A program made the translations under genes and the position numbers. DNA of 58,109 bases. Source: an uncultured Glaciecola sp. (GTDB lineage: Bacteria; Pseudomonadota; Gammaproteobacteria; Enterobacterales; Alteromonadaceae). Under the pieces are notes generated by a model. That model was not told the DNA's origin. It made no database searches and was given only the letters and a program-made list of their open reading frames with translations. The DNA lies in assembly GCA_947496235.1 (NCBI GenBank), contig CANMCE010000019.1:1-58109 (forward strand), in the 5' to 3' direction. Below are positions 17,308 to 26,063 of this stretch, piece after piece (position 1 is the first letter of the stretch; each line of letters begins with the position of its first letter).

Positions 17308-18450
17308 TTATGAGTACAAGTACTTAAAGCCTTTACTGATGTAACGTCGAGCAGCAATCAGTGGCCCTGAAGTTTGGACATTCATAGGCGTTTTTAATGG
17401 AATAAAAGCACCTCTGTAAGCTTGCTCTTGCGCATTTAGCCCATAGCCTAAATCTTTTGGCACCAAGGTTTTGTTTTCATTATTCGTAATAACGACTGGA
17501 TTTTGGGGATACATCAGATTGCCCATAGACCAGGTATCAGCCATTGAAGCGGCGCCTTTTAGTGTTTTTAGGCTAAAAAATTGACCGATGGCATGGGCGA
17601 TGTTGTTCGAAAATTGGTTTACATCTAGCGTCCGCGCATGAGTATTAATATTCAAAGGGACAAATATCCCAGGATGATTAAGGCCAATAAGCTTATGAGC
17701 TTGTGCGTTGATACAGTAATCTTTATTGCCTTCAACACACTGTAGAAAATAGATATTTATTCTTTCAGCCTCCCATCTTAGAGAGGTTATTTGATTCATT
17801 TCGTTAAGTTCAGCGTTACAAGCCATTAAATTAGCTTGATGTAAATTCGCTTTTATTGCTGTAGGTTTGGCTAGAAGTAAATGTATTCCAGCATGATGCC
17901 AAATGGCCTGTACTTGTTTAAACAGGCTCTGCATTTCAAGGTGCGGTATTTCGCCAGCGTTGCCAGTTTTGCTGTCTATTTGCACTATATGAGGCTGTAT
18001 TTTTACAATAAGGCTTTGCATCACGCAAACCAGCAGATTAGCAATAACAGGCCCGCTTTCGCTGCCAAATCGTACTTGTAAATTACACTGAAGCATGTGC
18101 TTGCCTTGAGTACTTTTAGTTCTCAGCTGAATAGGTACGGTGGGAGCGGGTTTACATGGATTGGCTGATACTACTTCCAATAAGTTTGGTTCTGTAGAAA
18201 TTACGAACAGAGGTGCTTGTAATCCAATATTATCGCGAACTAAGTTTATCGTACCTTGGCTATTTTCCGATAAGCTCAATGCTGCACACGCCAAGCCTTG
18301 AGAACTAATATTTTCTAGTCCAGCTATTCGGCCCCTAAATCCATAATTATCAACTTCGGGATATTGGGCATCCGCAGGGCCTTTAATCCCTCGTTCAAAA
18401 TGCACGGGTACCAAACGAATGCTATCTTTGATGGACAATTGGATTTTCAA
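17308..18450 (-). CDS. Degenerate metalloprotease-like protein of the vgrG operon
   Basis: This is a 380-residue protein with no signal peptide. The C-terminal half keeps the frame of a zincin protease: a strand with RINIYFLQCV, then a helix IAHAIGQFFSL at the active-site position, and DTWSMGNLMYP, which resembles the Met-turn end of zincins. The zinc signature HExxHxxGxxH is lost: the aligned residues read H, A, Q, S and T, so only the first His remains. It is probably a structural or binding protein derived from a protease. It starts with TTG 18450, supported by GGAGG seven bases upstream, and follows the previous stop by two bases. A cargo or adaptor role is inferred. Confidence 0.65.
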   Translation of the reverse strand: MKIQLSIKDSIRLVPVHFERGIKGPADAQYPEVDNYGFRGRIAGLENISSQGLACAALSLSENSQGTINLVRDNIGLQAPLFVISTEPNLLEVVSANPCKPAPTVPIQLRTKSTQGKHMLQCNLQVRFGSESGPVIANLLVCVMQSLIVKIQPHIVQIDSKTGNAGEIPHLEMQSLFKQVQAIWHHAGIHLLLAKPTAIKANLHQANLMACNAELNEMNQITSLRWEAERINIYFLQCVEGNKDYCINAQAHKLIGLNHPGIFVPLNINTHARTLDVNQFSNNIAHAIGQFFSLKTLKGAASMADTWSMGNLMYPQNPVVITNNENKTLVPKDLGYGLNAQEQAYRGAFIPLKTPMNVQTSGPLIAARRYISKGFKYLYS

Positions 18451-18452
18451 AC

Positions 18453-18947
18453 CTAGTCCTCCGACTCAAGCATCTGTTTGGTTTTGTCACAGACTTCACC
18501 CGTTGGCGTAATATCATGATCTGCTTGGAAGCTAAGTAGAGCGCTACCACAGCTTTCATCCCATACGGAACTCTTGGTATTTGACAAATAACCTAGTCGC
18601 TGTAAGCGTTGCTGAATACCAACTAGAGTGTGTATAGATGCCATACTTGGCAAACTGTTAAGTTCATAGATTGTGCCAAGAACATCCAGTTCTGCTTTAT
18701 GTCCTGCTGCAACCAAAAGCTCAAGGCTTCCGTCTGAATTTAATTGTCCTGATTGAGCAAATTCTTGGTTAATACGTAATGTATATTCAATATCAGCGCT
18801 AGAATCGGTGGCAGATAAACTCGATATATGTCGAGATTGGGCATCACCCCAATGACCGGGATGGGTTTGAAAATGTAGTTTAAAACGATGGAATACCAAG
18901 GTATTGACATTGCTTATACTACCGCTAGAACGAGCAACTTTAGCCAT
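18453..18947 (-). CDS. Peptidoglycan-binding-domain protein of the vgrG operon
   Basis: This is a 164-residue protein. The C-terminus (about 105-160) is a PG_binding_1-type domain: VGIQQRLQRLGYL, then ALLSFQADHDITPTGEVC. The N-terminal 100 residues are beta-rich and resemble the middle part of the next gene's product (SDGSLELLVAAGHKAELDV), though weakly. No signal peptide is present, so export would have to be by the T6SS itself or the protein stays inside. ATG 18947 has AAGGA upstream. It lies between the pseudo-metalloprotease and a LysM protein with a similar C-terminal domain, so the two may be related by duplication. Confidence 0.75.
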   Translation of the reverse strand: MAKVARSSGSISNVNTLVFHRFKLHFQTHPGHWGDAQSRHISSLSATDSSADIEYTLRINQEFAQSGQLNSDGSLELLVAAGHKAELDVLGTIYELNSLPSMASIHTLVGIQQRLQRLGYLSNTKSSVWDESCGSALLSFQADHDITPTGEVCDKTKQMLESED

Positions 18948-18991
18948 TTTTAAAATCCTTTTTAGCTGCCACGAGCAAATTATTATCCATA

Positions 18992-19639
18992 TTAAAATCC
19001 ATAAATCTCGAGTAATGCATTGAAAAAATGCTCATCGAGGTTGCTATCAGGGTTTAACCCTTGGCTTGTTTTGAACGAACAAATTGCATCCTGAGTTGAC
19101 TGGTCTATTTCTCCTGCTTCATTAGCACAATAAAATCCCAAGTTGTTTAATCTGGCTTGAGCACCAATAATTGAATCATGGGGCGGCAGAGCGCCAAATT
19201 CCAAAGGCCATGTCAACGTATTCTTTTTTACACTGTCTAGAAAAATGCGCAAAATTCCGGTTTTTGCGGATGCGTCAATATTTACCTTTATCTCCCCAAT
19301 AGAATTGGTAAGACCATTAATGGTTTGGTTTTTTATTTCTATCTCAAAAGGTTTATTTGCCAACGGGTTACCTAAATTATCTTGAATCAGAGTCTTAAAT
19401 TGAGTGACTTGACCTTTAACAGTAATCTGTACTTTTCCACTTTTATCAATAGGCATAGACTTTGGTTTTTTTTCTGGTAAGAAAACCACGTCTCCGGTTT
19501 GCAACAAGTGCATATTAGGCCGCAAATTGCGTAACTTTTCATTTGCCTGATTTTGGTAAATGCTAGTTGGATCTTTGTAGCCAAACTGCTTTGCTAAACT
19601 TGCGCAGCAGTCGCCTGATTTGACGATCACTTTATGCAT
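18992..19639 (-). CDS. LysM and peptidoglycan-binding protein of the vgrG operon
   Basis: This is a 215-residue protein without a signal peptide. It has an N-terminal LysM-like domain (about 1-55, VIVKSGDCCASLAKQFGY ... GDVVFLPEK), a middle beta-sandwich resembling a carboxypeptidase-regulatory-type domain (about 70-145, LIQDNLGNPLANKPFEI) and a C-terminal peptidoglycan-binding domain (about 155-213, GAQARLNNLGFY and AICSFKTSQGL). Proteins of this build are common next to vgrG and are thought to be delivered with the spike or to guide it across the wall. No catalytic residues are evident. It lies 39 bases after the repeat protein gene. Confidence 0.78.
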   Translation of the reverse strand: MHKVIVKSGDCCASLAKQFGYKDPTSIYQNQANEKLRNLRPNMHLLQTGDVVFLPEKKPKSMPIDKSGKVQITVKGQVTQFKTLIQDNLGNPLANKPFEIEIKNQTINGLTNSIGEIKVNIDASAKTGILRIFLDSVKKNTLTWPLEFGALPPHDSIIGAQARLNNLGFYCANEAGEIDQSTQDAICSFKTSQGLNPDSNLDEHFFNALLEIYGF

Positions 19640-19678
19640 TGCACATAACCCCTAATGAACACCTAATACATTGCCAAA

Positions 19679-20785
19679 TTACCATGCGTCTGCCTCCAAA
19701 TTTGGCAATGTGATAGAACATTCGTCTGTGTCTAAAGCGGGTAAAAATGCTTGTCCTTTTTCATCCGTAGTCCCTTTAATGCATCGACCGTCAGGTAATA
19801 CGACTTCATACACTTGCCCACACAGGGGGTGCCCAGCTTGGTCTTGTACTAGGATTGATATTGGTGTTGCCTTAGATGTGCCATCACTGGATGATTTTTC
19901 ATTTTGTTTTGGCATTTTTAAAGACGGTATTGCTGCACCTGTGACCAAGGTTTCTGCTGTCGTTAGCGATGTCTTTGATTGTTGGGTGTTAATTAGCGCA
20001 TTCAAAGATTCAATGTTTGCATTGGTCTCTGCTTGTGCTGTTTCATCGTTAGCGCCGACATTATTAAATTGCTCTGAAGATTGGGTAGCGAGCAGTTCTG
20101 CTTGCGCGCTTTTTGAATTAGCCACTATCAGCAATTGCTCAGGCGTTACTGCAGCATCGGTTAACTGTTCGTAAGATACTTCCGTTGCCGCTATAACCTG
20201 TTCTGGCGACGCACTGGCTAAGGTTGAAAGCTGAGCTTGAGTTATGCCTATAGCTTCTAATTTTTCAGGCGAAACGTTAGCGCTTATCTGCATTTGCTCA
20301 GGACTAAGCTTGATTAAACTGGCAAACGCTGAAGCGTTAATTCCCAAAGCAGCTAAATGCTGAGGTGTAATATCCAATCCCGCTGTTAATTGAGACGGTG
20401 ACATGCCGCGCATGTTGTTAATTTGCTCAGGGGATATTCCAACGTTAGATAATTTTTCACTGAGTGCTGCGGTGGATAATACTTCTTCATTTAATGCTAA
20501 ATCCTGCATGCCTTTGGCAAATAAGGCTTGCTGCGCACTTAGCTCTAAATCCACAGCAGGTATTTCCAAATTGGGAACAGTAGGTGCGGTGGTAGACGCC
20601 AGTGCTAGTAGCTCTTCAGGATTAACTTGTGTCAGTTTGGCGCTACCGTATTTACCTATCTTTTGCGCAATCTGTTGCGCTTTATTTTCCAAGGCTTGCT
20701 TTAAAATATGACTATCAGCATCAAACACTTGCTCTGGAAAAGCAGGTAATATGGTTTTAATCAATTGTCCTGTTTTAGCTTGCAT
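19679..20785 (-). CDS. SPEQL-repeat protein with regulatory-type beta domain, vgrG operon
   Basis: This is a 368-residue Ala/Glu/Leu-rich protein I cannot place in a named family. Residues about 117-222 hold ten units of 10-11 residues with the pattern hydrophobic-S/T-P-E-Q-L (ISPEQI, MSPSQL, ITPQHL, LSPEQM, VSPEKL, ITQAQL, ASPEQV, VSYEQL, VTPEQL); one more (VNPEELLAL) is at 54. The C-terminus (about 305-360) is a small beta domain, VQDQAGHPLCGQVYEVV ... GTTDEKGQAFLP, like the middle domain of the adjacent LysM protein. No signal peptide or catalytic motif is visible. It lies 18 bases after vgrG, the usual place for an effector, adaptor or chaperone. Confidence 0.65.
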   Translation of the reverse strand: MQAKTGQLIKTILPAFPEQVFDADSHILKQALENKAQQIAQKIGKYGSAKLTQVNPEELLALASTTAPTVPNLEIPAVDLELSAQQALFAKGMQDLALNEEVLSTAALSEKLSNVGISPEQINNMRGMSPSQLTAGLDITPQHLAALGINASAFASLIKLSPEQMQISANVSPEKLEAIGITQAQLSTLASASPEQVIAATEVSYEQLTDAAVTPEQLLIVANSKSAQAELLATQSSEQFNNVGANDETAQAETNANIESLNALINTQQSKTSLTTAETLVTGAAIPSLKMPKQNEKSSSDGTSKATPISILVQDQAGHPLCGQVYEVVLPDGRCIKGTTDEKGQAFLPALDTDECSITLPNLEADAW

Positions 20786-20803
20786 GATTATCGATGTCCA
20801 TTT

Positions 20804-22795
20804 TTAGTTAATTTTTACCGTTGCGCCTTTAATGCTAACTGGGCCGCCCGCTTTGATATCGGCAGCACTACTGGCTTTAGCGCTCAGTTTGCCTTTGGCA
20901 TCTAAACTTATATTGCCCGATGTACTAATGCTGATCCCGCCCCTTTCAATGGCAATAAAAGAGTTACCCACTTTCAATGTGATATTGCTGCTAGCCTCTA
21001 AGCAGATATTTTTTGCTTTTAAATAACTGTCTTTGTCCGAATTAATCGACAGATTCCCCGCATAGTCATAACTTCCATTGCTCCCAACACTCAAAGAAAT
21101 AGACTGGCCAACTTCTTTGGCTTCCTTACCTTCAATCGAAAGATTGAAGTCTTTACCCACTTTCTGGGTACTATCGCCATCAATACTGTCAAATCTATTA
21201 TTATGAACCTTGGAATGTTGATTTTTCTTAACCGTCAGATGGCGATCGCCACCAACGGTTTCAAAACAATCTTGAGTTATGGAGATGTCTTGATTCTTAG
21301 CTGCATGAATAAATAATTGTTCATCGCCTTTTTTATCCTCAAAGCGAATCTCACTAAACGTACCTGCATTGCCAGTAGTGCGAGAGCGAAAACCTGACAT
21401 TGTGGAATGCTGCGGTAGAGGATAAGGAGGTAAGTTACTGCCATTGTAAATACAGGCCACAACTATGGGTTGATTGGGATCTCCTTGTAAAAAGTCTACA
21501 AGAACTTCTTGCCCAACTCTGGGAATATACACACTTCCCCAATTTTTACCGGCCATGGATTGTGCAACACGAATCCAGCAAGAACTGTTTTCATTGCCTT
21601 TAGTGTACTGATCCCAATGAAACTGAACTTTGATTCTGCCGTATTTATCGGTCCAGATTTCTTCTTTGTTTTTACCCACTACAGTAGCCGTTTGTGGGCC
21701 GCGCATAATTGGCGAAGGTATTGTTACTGGTGGCCTAAAGCTTAAACGGGCGGGCATGGCAGTTGCGGAAAATTCGAATAATGAGTGCTGATTAAGCTCA
21801 TCTTGCTCAAACAACTCATCCGAACGAATAACACACTCGATGCTAGTCACTAAATGCTGCGCATTTTGGTCTTCTCGCATATGGTCTTTTAAAGTAAATT
21901 TGACCCCAGATTCAAGGGTTCGTATGTCGCCGGAAAACCAAGTTTGCGAAAACGATGTATTTTCCCTTTCCATTAGAACTTTACTGTAGTGTTCACCAGT
22001 TTTACGTTCGTTGTAACCTAGTTGATATTCCGAGCGTTCAAAATGGGACAGTTGCTTTACTTTAGGATCCTTAGTGCTGGCTTGTAGATTTTTATTCGGC
22101 AATTCAAAATCATAACTGGAAAGGCTAAAGCTACCGCTTTTTACTTGTTGCTTATTTTCCCACTGCTTTATGCCTTCTACGCCAAGGTGTTTGTTCTGCT
22201 CAACCAATTCAAAATATGGAATCTTGCCTATGTCTTGTAGTCGGGCGTTATCGTCATGCAGAATAAGGCTATGTTTACTTTTTGTGTGGGAAAACGTGTA
22301 GAAAATACCTTCTTGTTGCATGATGCGGCTAATAAAATCAAAGTCTGTTTCGCCAAATTGCACCACATAATCTTGTTTAGCATATTTCTGCGAAAGCTTG
22401 TCTTCGTAGTCTGAAAAGCCCAATTCGTCAAATACAGTTTTTATGATCTCGGGATAGGATTTTTGTTGAAAAATACGGCACTTTTTACTCAGATTTAATA
22501 AATAAATCCAAGGTCTTATGACAGCAACATAGGCTGCGTTTTGTTTGATGTTCTCTTTTTGCTCAAAGGATGTAACAACGCCATTGATGTGACGTGTATG
22601 CTTTTCTGTTTCTAAGTGAACAGTCAGTGTTTTGCCTAATATATCGGTGAAATTTAACGACTCGTCGTTGCTCACCATTTCAACTTCTAGGGTGAAAGGT
22701 TGACCTAAGGCTTCTTTAAATTTTGCTTGGCGGAGCACTAAAGTATCGTCTCGCAACGGCGTACTCATACTGACAAGTCTTTTTTGAACGGGCAT
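20804..22795 (-). CDS. vgrG: T6SS spike protein VgrG (TssI)
   Basis: This is a 663-residue VgrG, the trimeric tip of the secreted tube. The frame opens at 22864, but ATG 22795, preceded by GGTGAG, gives the usual N-terminus. The gp27-like part spans about residues 10-350 (FTLEVEMVS, QKYAKQDYVVQFGETDFDFISRIM-type segment), and the gp5 OB-fold follows (WTDKYGRIKVQFHWD; WIRVAQSMAGKNWG; PRVGQEVLVDFLQGDP). The C-terminal beta-helix needle has repeated short strands and ends in SIKGATVKIN. No extra effector domain is attached, so cargo must be separate. It is first in the minus-strand operon that ends with the DUF4280 tip. Confidence 0.96.
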   Translation of the reverse strand: MPVQKRLVSMSTPLRDDTLVLRQAKFKEALGQPFTLEVEMVSNDESLNFTDILGKTLTVHLETEKHTRHINGVVTSFEQKENIKQNAAYVAVIRPWIYLLNLSKKCRIFQQKSYPEIIKTVFDELGFSDYEDKLSQKYAKQDYVVQFGETDFDFISRIMQQEGIFYTFSHTKSKHSLILHDDNARLQDIGKIPYFELVEQNKHLGVEGIKQWENKQQVKSGSFSLSSYDFELPNKNLQASTKDPKVKQLSHFERSEYQLGYNERKTGEHYSKVLMERENTSFSQTWFSGDIRTLESGVKFTLKDHMREDQNAQHLVTSIECVIRSDELFEQDELNQHSLFEFSATAMPARLSFRPPVTIPSPIMRGPQTATVVGKNKEEIWTDKYGRIKVQFHWDQYTKGNENSSCWIRVAQSMAGKNWGSVYIPRVGQEVLVDFLQGDPNQPIVVACIYNGSNLPPYPLPQHSTMSGFRSRTTGNAGTFSEIRFEDKKGDEQLFIHAAKNQDISITQDCFETVGGDRHLTVKKNQHSKVHNNRFDSIDGDSTQKVGKDFNLSIEGKEAKEVGQSISLSVGSNGSYDYAGNLSINSDKDSYLKAKNICLEASSNITLKVGNSFIAIERGGISISTSGNISLDAKGKLSAKASSAADIKAGGPVSIKGATVKIN

Positions 22796-23032
22796 TTTCT
22801 CACCAACAATAAGAATTGATTCTCTTTTTCTACCCTTACGACGCAAGCTCAACTTATGTTGCACCTGATGATGAGTTTTTTACTAACTGATGAAGTTCTC
22901 GATTTACTAGAGGTTGCAAGTTCAGATGAATTTGTGTTGTATAGGTTTGCTGGATAATGTGAAGAAGATCGCTGTTTTAGGGAATTAAAACAAATTAGGG
23001 CAATAGCCCATAAAAGAAAGGGAAATAGTAAT
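22796..23032. promoter_or_regulatory. Divergent promoter region, vgrG and deacetylase gene
   Basis: This 237-base gap lies between the vgrG start on the minus strand and the deacetylase start on the plus strand. It has no convincing gene; a 67-codon minus-strand frame covers it but overlaps the deacetylase start. No repeat or clear operator was recognised. Confidence 0.4.
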
Positions 23033-23755
23033 TTGAAAAAGTATATCACCATAGGTCTATTGCTTATTTTAGCAACCTATAGCTTATGGCAAATCAGTAG
23101 ATCGACAAGCTTCCAACTGTTTGGGGAAATTGTGGCAAGCGTCGATACAACTGAAAAGATTGTTGCGATAACCTTTGATGATGGGCCGTGGAATATAAAA
23201 TACACCACAGATGTGATTCAAACCCTTGATAGCTTAAATGTTAAGGCGACATTTTTCTTGAACGGCAGAGGCATTGAACAGAATTTTGATGCGGCTAAAA
23301 ATTTGGTGTTAGCGGGACATCAAATTGGTAATCATGGATACTCGCACCAACGCCTTGTGTTCAAAGGTTTTGATACGGTAAAAAATGAAATTGAAAGTAC
23401 AAATGCATTAATACGCGAAATTGGCTATGAGAATGACATCTACTTTCGACCACCATACGGTAGCAAATTGTTTGTTTTGCCTTACTATCTAAAACAACAT
23501 GACATCACAACAGTTACTTGGGATCTGGCGCCAGAAACATTCGATGGGGCTGGTCAAACGAGTTCCTATATATCTAACACTGTGATTGAGAACGCAGTAC
23601 CAGGTTCAATTATTCTTTTGCATGTCCTTGGTAGTGGAAACTCTCAGGCTCGAGAAGCACTTAAACCTATAGTTGAGGGGCTTAGAGCAAAAGGTTTTCG
23701 ATTTGTGACGCTAAGTGAATTACTGGGCAAAAAGACATCTTCGACAGTTAGTTGA
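23033..23755 (+). CDS. NodB polysaccharide deacetylase, membrane-anchored or secreted
   Basis: This is a 240-residue protein with an N-terminal hydrophobic helix (about 4-20), followed by a NodB domain. Metal ligands are visible: Asp pair in ITFDDGPWN (about 47-55) and His pair in NHGYSHQ, with RPPYG and TWDLAPE later. These enzymes deacetylate chitin-like or peptidoglycan glycans. The start is TTG 23033, chosen because AAGGGAAA lies about ten bases before and the signal helix begins at once; no upstream ATG fits. It is divergent from vgrG and not obviously part of the secretion operon, but it is the second NodB protein in this window. Confidence 0.85.
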   Translation: MKKYITIGLLLILATYSLWQISRSTSFQLFGEIVASVDTTEKIVAITFDDGPWNIKYTTDVIQTLDSLNVKATFFLNGRGIEQNFDAAKNLVLAGHQIGNHGYSHQRLVFKGFDTVKNEIESTNALIREIGYENDIYFRPPYGSKLFVLPYYLKQHDITTVTWDLAPETFDGAGQTSSYISNTVIENAVPGSIILLHVLGSGNSQAREALKPIVEGLRAKGFRFVTLSELLGKKTSSTVS

Positions 23756-23869
23756 CGCTATTTTCAAAATCCTCAATTTGTTTCTTAAATAAAAAAACTA
23801 CTATCAATGTGTAAACCTTTTGTACTTTGATTGCGACTTTATAGGCTTTTCTACATTAGGAGATAAATT

Positions 23870-24625
23870 ATGCGTGTATTGCTTATAGTAGTGATTTTTG
23901 CTCTCGGCGTTGCGTTTGAAGCATCAGGGGAAACCAACAAAGGTGTACTTATTATCGCATCCAATATGCTGGATATGGGCGATCCTGAAAAGCATGAAGC
24001 GAGAAACGATTTGTTTGAATTTGCGCCGCCGTACCATGTCTTTGTCAGCCATGGTTATGAAGTAGACTTTGTTTCTCCCCTAGGTGGCAAAGTGGAATTT
24101 ATGCGTGAACCTTTGGGCATTTCTAGTTACACAATTAAGTATGAAGGTTTTCTCGACAAAACCGCAAATACCTTAACACCTGAAGAAGTAGACCCTTCAA
24201 AATATTCAGGGGTGTTCACTGGCGGCGGTTATGGGGTGATGTTTGACGTGGCAAAAGATGCAAAGATTCAAGCTATCATTGGGCAGATTTACCAAAATCA
24301 GGGGATAGTTGGAGCTGGTGGACACGGCACTGCAAGCATTATCAATGTAAAACTTCCCAACGGAGAATACTTGGTAAAAGACAAAAGAATAGCAGGCTTT
24401 CCCAATTCAACTGAAACCAGCAAACCTTGGGCTAAACAGGGTACCTTGCTTCCATTTTTAATTGAAAGCCAATTGAAAAAAAATGGGGCGATTGCAGAAA
24501 ATAAAGAAACCTTAAGCGACAAACACCAAGTGGTGATTGATAATAGAATAGTGTCTACCATGTTTTTACCTTCGGCAGCTTTGGTTGCAAAAGAAATGAT
24601 ATTACTGATGGAGCAGAATAAGTAG
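23870..24625 (+). CDS. Exported DJ-1/PfpI-like protein lacking the nucleophile Cys
   Basis: This is a 251-residue protein with a signal peptide (about 1-20) and a class I glutamine-amidotransferase-like fold of the Hsp31/DJ-1 type. Family landmarks are GVLIIASN, FEFAPPYHVF, VDFVSPLGG, GVFTGGGYG and KRIAGFPNSTE. The nucleophile elbow, usually Ala-Val-Cys-His-Gly, reads GAGGHGTAS, with Gly in place of Cys. The usual glyoxalase or deglycase chemistry is therefore unlikely, although the His is kept. It is preceded by AGGAGA and followed by a GNAT gene after 98 bases. A sequencing error is unlikely to explain a clean Gly codon. Confidence 0.85.
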   Translation: MRVLLIVVIFALGVAFEASGETNKGVLIIASNMLDMGDPEKHEARNDLFEFAPPYHVFVSHGYEVDFVSPLGGKVEFMREPLGISSYTIKYEGFLDKTANTLTPEEVDPSKYSGVFTGGGYGVMFDVAKDAKIQAIIGQIYQNQGIVGAGGHGTASIINVKLPNGEYLVKDKRIAGFPNSTETSKPWAKQGTLLPFLIESQLKKNGAIAENKETLSDKHQVVIDNRIVSTMFLPSAALVAKEMILLMEQNK

Positions 24626-24723
24626 ACTAGGGTTCAACCCCATGATCTGATAAAAATGCTGTTATTTTCGATTGGCTAACTAGGTCTTAATATTTAAACA
24701 CTAATTTATAAATTGGATATTAA

Positions 24724-25176
24724 ATGAAAGTTCGCGCCGCAACTTTAGAAGACGCAGAAAATCTAGCCAGTTTGGTCAGGTCACTTGCTCACTTTTATAT
24801 AGACCAAGATACCGATAATTTGCCTTTATGGTTGGCCGAAACCTTGACTACTTCAGCATTTGAAAGGCGATTAACAGATGATAACTATGTCAATTTGGTA
24901 TGTGTTATCGATAATAAAATTGTGGGTTATATTGCACTAAAAGAAAAAAGTCATCTTTATCATTTGTTTGTGGATAAGAATTTTCACGGAAGGGGCATAG
25001 CACGTATGTTATGGACGTCTTTATCCCCATTTTTAAGTAAATCAACGCCAACAACTGTGCGTTCTTCAGTGTATGCTGTGCCTGTGTATCAGAAATTAGG
25101 ATTTATAATTTGTGGCGAAAAAGCGACTAAGAACGGGGTTTCATTTCAACCTATGGAGATAAAAACATCACCATGA
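24724..25176 (+). CDS. GNAT-family N-acetyltransferase
   Basis: This is a 150-residue protein of the GNAT superfamily, which transfers an acetyl group from acetyl-CoA to an amine. The core motif A is visible: LYHLFVDKNFHGRGIARMLW (about 79-98), including the Arg/Gly-rich CoA-binding loop. The C-terminal VYAVPVYQKLGFI is motif B-like. The substrate cannot be predicted. The protein is soluble and of normal length. Its stop overlaps the start of the next gene by four bases (ATGA), so the two are co-translated. Confidence 0.85.
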   Translation: MKVRAATLEDAENLASLVRSLAHFYIDQDTDNLPLWLAETLTTSAFERRLTDDNYVNLVCVIDNKIVGYIALKEKSHLYHLFVDKNFHGRGIARMLWTSLSPFLSKSTPTTVRSSVYAVPVYQKLGFIICGEKATKNGVSFQPMEIKTSP

Positions 25177-25565
25177 ATGGCCCCTTTGATCGTCTCTCTA
25201 ACGCGTTGCAAAACAAGCGTTCCCAGTCTTCTAAATATGAAATCAATAAGATGGTTAAAGTTTATGAGGCTATTTCTTTACTGCTGGTTATTCCAAGCCT
25301 AATAATTTTTGTTCCAGGGTTTATTTTTTCGCTGTTTAACTATTATCTTTCCAGATTGATAACAAAAGGGCTAACTAGCGCTTCATTTGTTTTGATAGGT
25401 ATAGTCAATACTGGGTATATAGTAGTAACTTTTTATTACTACAAACCAGAATTTTATATCGCCGAAACCTCACCATGGTTTGTTATTTGTTTGCCCATTA
25501 TATTTTTGTTGTCGGGCTACTCGGCGTTGTTTTATCAACTAAAAGAAATAAAAAACGCATCTTAA
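25173..25565 (+). CDS. Three-helix membrane protein of unknown function
   Basis: This is a 130-residue protein I do not recognise. A basic, polar N-terminus (about 1-28) precedes a hydrophobic hairpin (about 32-60, LLLVIPSLIIFVPGFIF) and two further helices (about 70-90 and 102-122, WFVICLPIIFLLSGYSALF). It overlaps the acetyltransferase gene by four bases and is probably expressed with it. No conserved motif or catalytic residue is visible. Confidence 0.65.
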   Translation: MNGPFDRLSNALQNKRSQSSKYEINKMVKVYEAISLLLVIPSLIIFVPGFIFSLFNYYLSRLITKGLTSASFVLIGIVNTGYIVVTFYYYKPEFYIAETSPWFVICLPIIFLLSGYSALFYQLKEIKNAS

Positions 25566-25687
25566 TAGACAGCAAATAGCCTTTTGCAGTATTTTCCTGA
25601 AAGTTGGCAGATTTATCCGTATTCAACTTTAATAAACCTCAATATAGTGCTCTAACTGTTATTTTTTGACATTCGGAGCCCCAAATA

Positions 25688-25918
25688 ATGTTAGAACTTC
25701 GCCCAAATTGTGAATGCTGCAATGTTGATTTACCACCAGAGTCAACTTCTGCGCTCATTTGTAGCTTTGAATGCACTTTCTGCTTAGACTGCGCAACTCA
25801 AAGATTCAACAATATTTGCCCGAATTGTGGCGGCAATTTGGTACAACGACCCATACGCCCCGCCGAAAAACTGTTGCATCACCCAGCCTCAAAGGTTCGA
25901 GTTGTTAAAGGGCATTAG
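25688..25918 (+). CDS. DUF1272 small zinc-ribbon protein
   Basis: This is a 76-residue protein of the DUF1272 family. The family start MLELRPNCECC is intact. Cysteines occur in three clusters: CECC (8-11), CSFECTFCLDC (26-36) and CPNCGG (45-50). These fit binding of one or two zinc ions. The function of the family is not known. The C-terminus is basic. It stands alone between the GNAT pair and the DUF6090 gene, with its own upstream gap of 122 bases. Confidence 0.88.
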   Translation: MLELRPNCECCNVDLPPESTSALICSFECTFCLDCATQRFNNICPNCGGNLVQRPIRPAEKLLHHPASKVRVVKGH

Positions 25919-26063
25919 CTTTTAACTCCATTTGAAATATTCAAATTAAGCTGAAAATGCTGTTAGCTCTAAGCGTATGATGAATTTTGGGTGTTAAATG
26001 CAGCTAGACTGTGTTATCAAGCTAATAAATAGCTTAAAAAATCTGCAAAAAGTCTAAAGCAAG

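Noticed and set aside
22849-23052. A 67-codon minus-strand frame between vgrG and the deacetylase gene
   Set aside because: It overlaps the starts of genes on both sides, has no family match I recognise, and its N-terminal part is the complement of the deacetylase signal region.
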